Origin: Bodo saltans
Taxonomy: Eukaryota; Euglenozoa; Kinetoplastea; Eubodonida; Bodonidae
Length of the DNA: 22,506 nt
Reading direction: 5' to 3'
Assembly: GCA_001460835.1 (NCBI GenBank)
Contig: CYKH01001773.1
Location: forward strand, 45,984 to 68,489
Below the pieces are notes generated by a model, which made no database searches, had not been told where the DNA came from, and worked only from the letters and a program-made list of their open reading frames with translations. The translations under genes and the position numbers were made by a program. Positions 15,309 through 22,506 of the stretch are shown one piece after another; the stretch's first letter is position 1, and each line of letters opens with the position of its first letter.

Positions 15309-15345
15309 TTCTTCCCTTCTGATGCTTTTCCTTCGTTCGTTGTAG
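15309..15345 (+). promoter_or_regulatory. Candidate trans-splice acceptor before LRR copy 1
   Basis: The pyrimidine-rich tract 15309-15341 (ttcccttctgatgcttttcc and on) ends in AG at 15344-15345, 18 bases before the ATG at 15364. A second AG lies at 15354-15355. Confidence 0.5.
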
Positions 15346-15363
15346 TGAGTGAGTAGACAAATA

Positions 15364-16335
15364 ATGCAAGCAGTACTCCTGCTCAGCGTCACGGTATCGG
15401 GCATCGTTGGCACAATGTGTGGCTGCGTGAGCAGCATGCCAGCGTTGATGGAATTCTACAACGCCACCAATGGTCTCACGTGGGCGCAGTCAAATGGGTG
15501 GGGGAGCGCCGACTGTAATGTGAGCTGGTTTGGAGTCACGTGCACCCTCAATGAATTCGACGGTAGCAGCCGCATCACGGAAGTGAACCTCACCAGTAAC
15601 AACCTTGGCGGGTCGTTAACTGAGTCGCTGGTGAACCTCACTAGACTACAATCCCTACTGCTAGGGTCGAACCACATTAGTGGAACGTTACCTGCCAAGT
15701 GGCGCATGTTCGATTTTCTGTATCAACTGGATGTGAGCAGCAACAACTTGTATGGGAGTATACCATCAAACTGGGCTTCAGTTGAGCTCAGCCTGGTTGA
15801 TTTTTCTCGCAACTCGTTCAATGGATCGCTTGCGGAGTCATTTAGCAACAACATTTTATCGATAGACTTCAGCGACAACCAAATAACGGGGTCATTACCT
15901 ACAAGTTGGGCAAGTTTTGCTGACATCTGCTATCTGTCTGTCCGGCGCAACAACCTTGAAGGGACACTACCGGAATCGTGGAAGACGATGGGAACTAATG
16001 GTAGTGGACTTGTGTTGATCCTGAGCTACAATCACATTGGAGGCTCACTTCCTGGGAACTGGTCACAGCTTACCATGATCAAAGAGTTACGGCTTGACCA
16101 CAACAATCTACATGGCCCGCTACCAGAGTCGTGGTCAACGATGGAAAGTCATGTTTTTTTTAGCCTCGTACTTGACAGTAACCCAATTCGGACAACGCTT
16201 CCCAGCAGCTGGAAGCCGTCTCCAGCTGGTGGCACCTTAACCATTTTTGACTTCGTAGCAGTGCTCTCCTTAGCCAACTGTAGTTTGTATGGGACTCTTC
16301 CCGTAAGTTGGACGTTTCCTTCGATAGATGTTTGA
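15364..16335 (+). CDS. LRR surface protein copy 1, ectodomain only
   Basis: The product is 323 residues from ATG 15364; the open frame extends a little upstream but only from a GTG. MQAVLLLSVTVSGIVG is a likely signal peptide. It is followed by the CGC motif and the cap FYNATNGLTWAQSNGWG ... CNVSWFGVTC seen in plant-type extracellular LRR proteins. About ten LRRs follow with the pattern L-x-L-x-x-N-x-L-x-G-x-L-P-x-S-W. Many N-x-S/T sequons (NAT, NLT, NGS, NWS, NCS) suggest N-glycosylation. Compared with copy 3 the frame stops inside the last LRR (after SLANCSLYGTLPVSW). No C-terminal cap, stalk or membrane helix is found in the following 700 bases. It is either a truncated relic or a secreted LRR protein. 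Confidence 0.8.
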   Translation: MQAVLLLSVTVSGIVGTMCGCVSSMPALMEFYNATNGLTWAQSNGWGSADCNVSWFGVTCTLNEFDGSSRITEVNLTSNNLGGSLTESLVNLTRLQSLLLGSNHISGTLPAKWRMFDFLYQLDVSSNNLYGSIPSNWASVELSLVDFSRNSFNGSLAESFSNNILSIDFSDNQITGSLPTSWASFADICYLSVRRNNLEGTLPESWKTMGTNGSGLVLILSYNHIGGSLPGNWSQLTMIKELRLDHNNLHGPLPESWSTMESHVFFSLVLDSNPIRTTLPSSWKPSPAGGTLTIFDFVAVLSLANCSLYGTLPVSWTFPSIDV

Positions 16336-17063
16336 GGCGTTTGGGGGCCGCAGGTCAATGAGGGGAGAAGTCTTGACCACGCTGGTGGAACACTGCGAAA
16401 TGACCAACCTGTCTCCATGCGATCGAAGGACGCAACGTGCAATTCTGTCTCTACATCAAGCGTTACAGACGTTGATAAACCTCATTTGTAATTCATGAGC
16501 GATAACTAGCAGCCGAGAATTGCGAACGAAAATACCATTGGAGAAAAAGGCAAGTGAAATATGGTGCTTGATGTGGTTTTCCGTTATTAGTGAAGCGCTT
16601 CAAGCCGATTCCTTTCTTAAGACGGAAGAAAAAAAGAAAACTTGTATTAAAGTACCCGACATTTTTCCCTTGACGCATAGAAAAAAATATGTTTTGTCCT
16701 CATGAGCTGGTATGGGGCTGATTTCAAAGATGGGGTCATTTTGAGCAAAAAAAAAAAAAAACGTGGTTTTTAATGTGTACATGAAGTCCTAGCATAGCTT
16801 GCTCTGTGCACGGCAGGTTTTCCCGGTACCGGGCTCCAACGGCCGATTGTGATTTTGACCATATTTGTCAATATTGGCGGCATGTTTTCGGTTGGAACCT
16901 TTTATTTTGGTGACCCGGGGGTATTTTTTATGTGCATCGATGTCAGGACAAAGATAAGGTATGTAAGGCGGAGGGGTAGTAAGAACGTCCATGGGCTGAT
17001 TGCAGCTACGAAACATGCTGTTACGTTTCTTGTTGCTTCTCTTTTGTGGTACATAGGTAGACA
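16336..17063 (+). other. Spacer between LRR copies 1 and 2, no gene seen
   Basis: No coding frame here looks real. A run of 15 A lies at 16747-16761. The 12-bp palindrome cccggtaccggg lies at 16822-16833. The stretch from about 16690 to 16990 is not pyrimidine-rich and has long GC-mixed phrases unlike the other spacers, so it may be an inserted repeat or a remnant of one. A pyrimidine tract at 17021-17047 followed by AG at 17055-17056 would serve as acceptor for copy 2. Confidence 0.5.
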
Positions 17064-17929
17064 ATGGAAGCACTGGTGTTCCTTCTTAGTTATGTGGCAT
17101 TAAGCGCCACCGGCTCAATGTGTGACTGTGAGAGCAGTTGGCCTGTGCTGATGAGCTTCTACGACGCCACCAACGGACCGACGTGGACACAGTCACACGA
17201 TTGGGGGAGTGCAACGGATTGCAAGGAAGCATCCCGGCAAGCTGGGAATCGACCAGTCTTGGACATGTTAACTTTTCGCATAACATGTTTCATGGGACTC
17301 TCGCGGAATCGTACAGCACCGGTCTCACATCGATGGATTTTAGCTACAATCAACTGACTGGGACATTGCCAGCTGGTTGGGCGAGCATTGCTGACATCAC
17401 CTATGTCTCCGTGGCACACAATAAGCTGGGGGGAACTCTTCCAGACTCGTGGAAGACGATGAGAACCCAATCACCAGGCAATGACAATGTGCTTGCGTTA
17501 ATCTTTAGCTTCAATGACATTGGAGGCTCGCTTCCCGGGAATTGGTCCGAGCTTATTACAATCCAAGTGTTACGCCTTGATCACAACAACCTAAGCGGCC
17601 CACTGCCGGACTCGTGGTCACGTATGAGAGGTGGTACTTCTCTGTCGACGCTTGTACTTGATGGAAACCCGCTACATTCGACGCTTCCCGAAAAATGGGA
17701 CGCACTCACCTTTCTCGCACTGTCAGTGCTCTCCTTAGCCAACTGTAGTCTGTACGGGACACTCCCCTCAAGTTGGCAGTTTGCTGCAATCGTCCAATTG
17801 TACTTGAACGACAACGCCCTGAAAGGGACAATGCCTGCAGCCTGGAGTAACATGGGAGGAAGTGGATATTTTCGTTTGCAAACCTCAGCAACAATTGCCT
17901 TTCCGGATCTGTTCCGTGGACAAGTTTAG
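17064..17929 (+). pseudogene. LRR surface protein copy 2, deleted and frame-shifted ectodomain
   Basis: ATG 17064 begins MEALVFLLSYVALSATGSMC, a signal peptide, then the cap FYDATNGPTWTQSHDWG up to about 17220. At that point roughly 95 codons present in copy 3 (the second half of the cap and about the first four LRRs) are missing. The sequence resumes as LQGSIPASWES in a different frame, which runs to TAG 17927-17929. That frame holds about seven LRRs (TGLTSMDFSYNQLTGTLPAGW and others). At about 17870 a second change of frame occurs in a T run; the copy-3 counterpart there reads VFSFANMSNNC. Downstream, FANLSNNCLSGSVPW continues in the frame of the 17977 segment. Together with 17977-19572 it is one gene with a deletion and one probable single-base shift. 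A homopolymer error could explain the second break but not the first. Confidence 0.8.
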
Positions 17930-17976
17930 AAGGCGGTTTTCCTCCAGTAGTAGATACTTGTGGCACACACCTAGAT

Positions 17977-19572
17977 ATGGAGGCAGGAGGTAATTGTACA
18001 CGCCTTCCTACCTTTTGGCCTTCATATTGCTCACCCCAAATTGTGGCGCACTCAGTAACAGAGAGCCATGCAGCAGCAGCAGCTAGCAAAACAGTTGAAG
18101 GTTCACTGAATCACTCAAGGTGGCCCTCAGTGACGGGCAGTCGTGGCGGCGCTGGCACAGTCTTGCCATTGCACACTGTCACGACGTCGATAATACGAGC
18201 GTCGCACTCCACTGTTACGCCGACCATTCTTTGGCCCACCACCTCGAGTCTCATTGAGGATATTGTTGGATCTGCAAAAAATGGATTGATTGAAGCGGCT
18301 AGTGCGCCGCTTTCTGCCACTGCCCTTATCAGCGCATTTTCCGGCGTTGATCCAGGAGCTGCACAGGCACTTCTTACGACTTTGCAGTCGCCTTGTATGA
18401 TGACAATCGATAACAATGACGTCAAGTCGTCCGATGTAGCGCCAAGAGGGTTGTCCGTAGCGTTGTCCCCACTGATGCTCTTTGGAGATGAGGACACAAT
18501 CGGTGCATTTGAAGTGGCAGTTGGCAACGTAGGAATATCCGCTTTTCTTCTATTGGTTCACTTCACAGCAACTTCTTTTTACTGTCATTGCAATGAAGGA
18601 TTGTCGTTGAGGACTGCACTTCGTGGGCCAGATTGGAAATTTGCATGCTCAAAAAGCGCTGCATTGTTGCGATTTCCGAGTTTCTCCATCAATTTTGCTG
18701 TTTACCTGATGCCTGGTGTTGCTTGGGCTGTTTCAACTTTGCTGTCAAGCACCACGACGAGGACCCTCGAAGTTGCTCTTGGTAGTGCGATTGGGATTGG
18801 ATGGCTTGTGTGCGTCGGTGTTCTTCTTGTCGCAGTTGTTTTGCGTCGCTGGATCCTTGATCGTGAATACGGCTTGACCTTTTGCGACTTTCGCAATGCG
18901 CATCCGTTTTCTCCCCCAATTCCTCGATCAATCGCCGCAATCATTTGTAGTCGACATGGCCAGTGGGGACCTGTTGGCCGTCGTGCTGCCTTTGGCTCTC
19001 CCATCGCCACATCGTTTTTGCCAGAGCACATGCGTTGGATGTGGGCGGTGAGTCCGCTAGTGTCGCTGCTTGCTGTGGCTTTGAACACAGCGCAACCTTC
19101 TCAGGATCAGCTGGTTATTGCGTGCGATGCGATCCAGGCTATCCTCATAGTATTATTTTCTGCTGCTGCCTTATTGTTTGGATGGGTTCTGCCCCACCGC
19201 TCTCTTCTGCGCTCGTTATTGAGCTGCTTTAGTGCTGCGCACAACGCCTTGGTTGTATTGCTGGGATTGCTTGCTCGCCACCAACGCGTAGAACAAGATA
19301 CAGTGCTAGTGGTGGCCGCCACTGGATCATACACCTCAATGGTGTTGGGTATTGTGGTGGTGTGCATCGGTTTCCTTGAGCAGAGGGTGTTGCAGAGAAA
19401 GACGACCGTCAGGTCGGCACCGCAGAGCAAAAACTTGCTGACTGACACGACTGATGCACGAAATCATAGCGGAACGATCGCGACGATGCAGCGTGAGGCT
19501 GCTCTTGCAAGCCTCGTTGCATTTGCATGCCAAGCTTACAACAACGAAGGTGAAGGGGATAGATTGCTGTGA
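17977..19572 (+). CDS. LRR surface protein copy 2, stalk and seven-helix membrane part
   Basis: This 531-residue frame continues the copy-2 gene; homology in this frame reaches back to about 17873, so ATG 17977 is not a true start. It begins with the Cys-rich C-cap (GGNCTRLPTFWPSYC). A Ser/Thr-rich stalk and the conserved block ATALISAFSGVDPG follow. About seven hydrophobic segments then follow, approximately at 18507-18590, 18682-18750, 18772-18843, 19035-19092, 19111-19191, 19213-19275 and 19303-19377. The long loop after helix 3 (RRWILDREYGLTF to FLPEHMRWMW) is the best conserved part between copies. With a signal peptide and extracellular LRRs, seven helices would place the C-terminus in the cytosol. 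No known receptor or channel signature was recognised. This is the only copy in which the membrane part is complete. Confidence 0.8.
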   Translation: MEAGGNCTRLPTFWPSYCSPQIVAHSVTESHAAAAASKTVEGSLNHSRWPSVTGSRGGAGTVLPLHTVTTSIIRASHSTVTPTILWPTTSSLIEDIVGSAKNGLIEAASAPLSATALISAFSGVDPGAAQALLTTLQSPCMMTIDNNDVKSSDVAPRGLSVALSPLMLFGDEDTIGAFEVAVGNVGISAFLLLVHFTATSFYCHCNEGLSLRTALRGPDWKFACSKSAALLRFPSFSINFAVYLMPGVAWAVSTLLSSTTTRTLEVALGSAIGIGWLVCVGVLLVAVVLRRWILDREYGLTFCDFRNAHPFSPPIPRSIAAIICSRHGQWGPVGRRAAFGSPIATSFLPEHMRWMWAVSPLVSLLAVALNTAQPSQDQLVIACDAIQAILIVLFSAAALLFGWVLPHRSLLRSLLSCFSAAHNALVVLLGLLARHQRVEQDTVLVVAATGSYTSMVLGIVVVCIGFLEQRVLQRKTTVRSAPQSKNLLTDTTDARNHSGTIATMQREAALASLVAFACQAYNNEGEGDRLL

Positions 19573-19816
19573 TTTCTTTTAAGAACGATCATGATTATGT
19601 TTTAGTCGGCTGAGCTCTTTATTGATGAGCACAAACAGATGCGAAAAAATGAAATCGTGATTTCTCCTAGCCAGGTGATTGCAAAGTGTGTCACTGAGTT
19701 GCATTTGAAAGTGCTTGCGCGAGGAAGATAGTTGTGTTGTTTTCTCTCAAGATTTCCCCTGTTCCTTATTTTTTGTTGCCGTTGGACGTTCTTCGCTTAA
19801 GTGAACGAGCCGCCAC
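19573..19816 (+). promoter_or_regulatory. Spacer with trans-splice acceptor before LRR copy 3
   Basis: No gene is seen. A pyrimidine-rich stretch runs from 19737 to 19798 (gatttcccctgttccttatt and on). The AG at 19800-19801 lies 15 bases before the ATG at 19817, and no other ATG intervenes. Confidence 0.45.
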
Positions 19817-22207
19817 ATGCGTGGACTGCACGAGGTGCTCCTACTCCTCAGCACTGTGGCATCAAGCGTCGGCGCCTCAATGTGTGGCTGTGAGAGCGCC
19901 CTGCCTGTGTTGATGGACTTCTACAACGCCACCAATGGACCGATGTGGACACAAGCGAGTGGCTGGGGGAGCACTAACTGCAGTGTGAGTTGGTTTGGAA
20001 TCACATGCAGTGGCAATGCTATCACAGAACTGAACCTTACCAGCAATAACCTGAGTGGGACGCTGACTGAGTCGCTTGTCAACGTCACTGCACTGGAGTC
20101 CTTACGGATTGGATCGAACCGCATTCACGGCACACTGCCAAGCAGTTGGCGGATGTTAGGCCAACTTCAACAGCTAGATGTAAGTAGGAACATCTTGCAA
20201 GGTAGCATCCCGTCAAGCTGGGTATCGGATAATCTTCAAAATGTCGACTTTTCGCATAACACCTTCAGCGGAACACTTGCGGAAACTTACGGCACAGGTC
20301 TTGTTTCGATTGACTTTAGCTGCAACCAACTGGTCGGCACATTGCCTGCGGGTTGGGCGAGCATTTTTGGCATCAGCTACATCTCCGTCGCCCACAATAA
20401 CATTGAGGGGACGCTGCCAGACTCGTGGAAGACGATGGGGGCGCAATCGTTTTTCAATGGAAATGGACTCCGACTGATACTGAGTTACAACCGCATTGGA
20501 GGGTCACTCCCGGGAAACTGGTCGCAGCTTTCAACGGTATCAGAGCTACGTCTTGACCACAACAACTTGCAGGGTCCATTGCCGGACTCGTGGCCTGCGA
20601 TGAGTGGTGGACGCCTCCCCATTCTTGTGCTTGATAGCAACCCGCTCAATGCAACCCTTCCCCGAAGCTGGAAGGCGATGAGCAATACAGCAGTGATCTC
20701 TCTAGCCAACTGCAGTTTGTATGGGACTCTTCCTTCGAACTGGCAGTTTGAGAGCATCTTATTTCTGAACGACAATGCCTTGAATGGAACTATGCCACAC
20801 GCGTGGGGCAATATGGGGCAGACTGACGTGTTCTCGTTCGCAAACATGAGCAACAATTGTCTCTCTGGCACTGTACCGTGGGCATACCTATCAAGTGGCG
20901 ATCCTCCTCCAATAATGGATACGTGCGGCACTCGATTGGATTTAGCTACTGGCAACTGCACGCGGCTTCCTACGTTCTGGCCTGCATATTGTTCCCCTCG
21001 TCTGCACATGCCCACGCTGGCAGCAGGCATAACGAGGAAAAGTAGATCGATGACGGATTCAACAACGGAACACTTTTCTACGACACACAGCGACACATCA
21101 TTGGACATTGTCCCTTTGCATTCCCCAACGTTGCTTTCGCGTTCTCTCTCGCAGGCTCGACATTCACACACTTCTCCTTTCTTTACCTCAACATTGACAC
21201 CCACCGTTTCTATGTCACCTGTTCTCATTCAGACAACTGTGGGAACTGTCACGACAGAATTGTTGGCTGCCGCGGCAAGCGCACCTCTCCCTGCTACCGC
21301 ACTTATCAGTGCATTCTCAGGCGTTGATCCAGGATCTGCCCAGGCACTCCTTACCGTTTTGCAATCACCCTGCATCATTGCGGATACCCAAGATCACCAA
21401 GCGATGGTTCAACACTCAACTCAAGATTCCATGATGCCGAGGGCATCGTCCATTGCATTATCTCCTCTTGTGCTATTCGGAGATGATAGTACGATTGGCG
21501 CATTTGAAGTGGCGATTGGCAACGCAGGCCTTGCCTTGGCCGTTTTCGTAGTTCACGCGGCACTGACGCTTTTGCACAATCGTCACAATTACGAAAAGTC
21601 ATCCTATGAGGAGCCGGCTTGGGTTTGCTCGAGAGGAGCGATGCAGCATCTCGCGTGCTCGAAAAGCGCTGCTGTCTTGCGGTTTCCGAGCCTCTCCATC
21701 AATTTTGCCCTGTACCTTACGCCGGGTGTAGCTTGGGCTGTGTCCACATTGATCTCAAGCACGACAGTTTCGGCTATGGAAGTCGTTGCTGGTAGCGTTG
21801 TCGGGATTGGATGGATTGCATGTTTCGGCGTTCTTCTCGCTGCAGTTGTGTTGCACTGTTGGATCCTTGATTCTGAATACGGTTTGACCTTTCGCGACTT
21901 TTTGGACGTTCAGCCGTTTTCTCCCCCAGTTCCTCGATCCATCGCAACAGTCATTTGCAGTCGACGTGGGCAATGGGGCCCATCAGGTCGACGTGCAGCC
22001 TTTGGTTCTCCCATCGCCACATCGTTTTTGCCAGAGCACATGCGTTGGATGTGGGCTGTGAGTCCGTTAATGTCGTTGGTCGCTGTTTCTTTGAACACTG
22101 CCCGCCCTCCACAAGCCGCAAGAACAGAAGCAATTGTCGAATATTCCAAGAGCGGCAATTGCGAACGAAGGTGTGGAACACAATTCAGAAGCTGCACAAA
22201 AAAGTGA
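19817..22207 (+). CDS. LRR surface protein copy 3, full ectodomain, shortened membrane part
   Basis: This 796-residue frame begins with a signal peptide (residues 1-20, MRGLHEVLLLLSTVASSVGA) and the C23-G-C25 motif. The LRR N-cap FYNATNGPMWTQASGWG with C55 and W-F-G-I-T-C64 follows. About eleven LRRs span roughly residues 69-345, then a Cys-rich C-cap to about 391. A Ser/Thr-rich, mucin-like stalk covers about 392-483, the conserved ATALISAFSGVDPG block about 488-501, and four hydrophobic helices start near 21491, 21696, 21785 and 22044. Sequons (NAT, NCS, NLT, NVT, NWS) are frequent. After SLNTARPPQ (about 22100) it leaves homology with copy 2, and helices 5-7 are absent. The last 30 residues, rich in Arg and Cys, are probably read in a wrong frame. 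It is likely a plasma-membrane glycoprotein; the ligand is unknown. Confidence 0.85.
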   Translation: MRGLHEVLLLLSTVASSVGASMCGCESALPVLMDFYNATNGPMWTQASGWGSTNCSVSWFGITCSGNAITELNLTSNNLSGTLTESLVNVTALESLRIGSNRIHGTLPSSWRMLGQLQQLDVSRNILQGSIPSSWVSDNLQNVDFSHNTFSGTLAETYGTGLVSIDFSCNQLVGTLPAGWASIFGISYISVAHNNIEGTLPDSWKTMGAQSFFNGNGLRLILSYNRIGGSLPGNWSQLSTVSELRLDHNNLQGPLPDSWPAMSGGRLPILVLDSNPLNATLPRSWKAMSNTAVISLANCSLYGTLPSNWQFESILFLNDNALNGTMPHAWGNMGQTDVFSFANMSNNCLSGTVPWAYLSSGDPPPIMDTCGTRLDLATGNCTRLPTFWPAYCSPRLHMPTLAAGITRKSRSMTDSTTEHFSTTHSDTSLDIVPLHSPTLLSRSLSQARHSHTSPFFTSTLTPTVSMSPVLIQTTVGTVTTELLAAAASAPLPATALISAFSGVDPGSAQALLTVLQSPCIIADTQDHQAMVQHSTQDSMMPRASSIALSPLVLFGDDSTIGAFEVAIGNAGLALAVFVVHAALTLLHNRHNYEKSSYEEPAWVCSRGAMQHLACSKSAAVLRFPSLSINFALYLTPGVAWAVSTLISSTTVSAMEVVAGSVVGIGWIACFGVLLAAVVLHCWILDSEYGLTFRDFLDVQPFSPPVPRSIATVICSRRGQWGPSGRRAAFGSPIATSFLPEHMRWMWAVSPLMSLVAVSLNTARPPQAARTEAIVEYSKSGNCERRCGTQFRSCTKK

Positions 22208-22303
22208 CAATGCAGTTGAAAGTGCCGGCGTGATGCAGCTCTTGCGAGCCTCATCTCATTTGCATGCCAATCTTACAGCGGAGATTCAGACCTTTGGCTG
22301 TAA
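22130..22303 (+). pseudogene. Remnant of the original C-terminus of LRR copy 3
   Basis: Bases 22233-22303 encode DAALASLISFACQSYS and end in TAA 22301-22303. This closely matches EAALASLVAFACQAYN at the end of copy 2. It is in the same frame as the copy-3 gene but beyond its TGA at 22205-22207. A neighbouring frame reads NEGVEHNSEAAQKSDN across that stop (about 22155-22202). So the region between helix 4 and the C-terminus has lost about 390 bases relative to copy 2, and the frame was disturbed near the junction. Confidence 0.65.
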
Positions 22304-22446
22304 GTTGCATTCTTTTATTTTGTAAGCAAACAAATTCATTTGTTTTATTACACAATCTTCTCACACGAGCTCTGCTTTTCATAGAATAGCAAAGCTTCAA
22401 GCCAAACAATAACAAGGCAATGACGCGCCGATCCGCATTCCGATTT

Positions 22447-22463
22447 TGTCGACACTGTCGACA
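22447..22463. repeat. Pair of 8-bp palindromes in the terminal spacer
   Basis: The self-complementary octamer tgtcgaca occurs at 22447-22454 and again at 22456-22463, separated by a single c, so the 17-bp block is both a direct and an inverted repeat. Nothing else in 22304-22506 is recognisable apart from a T-rich stretch at 22311-22350. Confidence 0.6.
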
Positions 22464-22506
22464 TGACGGCACGCCGCGAAGGTTATGGTGCTCTGGCACC
22501 CGTAAA

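Noticed and set aside
16149-17073. Minus-strand frames at 16149-16442, 16600-16782 and 16789-17073
   Set aside because: They are short and of odd composition, and no recognisable protein or acceptor signal accompanies them.
1-22506. tRNA, rRNA or other structured RNA genes
   Set aside because: Scanning by eye found no tRNA A/B-box pattern or cloverleaf and no rRNA-like stretch; a covariance search could not be run.

Overview
The window looks like nuclear DNA of a kinetoplastid flagellate, most likely a free-living bodonid such as Bodo saltans or a relative; this is an inference. All convincing genes lie on the + strand, none shows a cis-intron, and they follow each other closely. Most starts are preceded by a pyrimidine-rich tract and an AG, as expected for trans-splicing within one polycistronic unit. 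The reading frames carry many Ser/Thr/Ala/His-rich low-complexity stretches. The encoded products are eukaryotic: prefoldin subunit 2, a Tgs1-type methyltransferase, an LPA1/2-phosphoglycerate-kinase-like P-loop protein, and a family of leucine-rich-repeat (LRR) membrane proteins.

Layout. Positions 1-83 appear to hold the last codons of an upstream gene. Positions 329-4790 hold one large LPA1/2PGK-like kinase gene that is now split into several open segments. Next come a 652-residue protein with a C-terminal SIMIBI-type P-loop NTPase domain (5183-7141), a 617-residue Tgs1-like methyltransferase (7278-9131), and an 864-residue coiled-coil protein (9308-11902). The 3' end of the coiled-coil gene, including its stop codon, has been copied as an exact 376-bp tandem unit (11555-11930 and 11931-12306). 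Prefoldin subunit 2 lies at 12507-12938. Positions 13188-15017 hold a protein built from about 44-residue armadillo-like repeats, again broken over frames. A 150-bp non-coding tandem repeat follows (15019-15293).

Positions 15364-22303 hold three tandem copies of one LRR membrane-protein family. The parental design can be read by comparing copies: signal peptide, Cys-bearing N-cap, plant-type LRR ectodomain, Ser/Thr-rich stalk, conserved juxtamembrane block and about seven hydrophobic helices. Each copy has lost a different part. Copy 1 keeps only the LRR ectodomain. Copy 2 has lost the first LRRs but keeps all seven helices. Copy 3 keeps the whole ectodomain but only four helices.

A theme of the window is local duplication of about 80-380 bp, often with a frame change. 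The housekeeping-like genes in the middle (5183-11902 and prefoldin) are intact. The kinase gene, the armadillo-like gene and the LRR cluster are interrupted. Whether these breaks are real decay or consensus errors, particularly in homopolymers, cannot be decided from the sequence alone.
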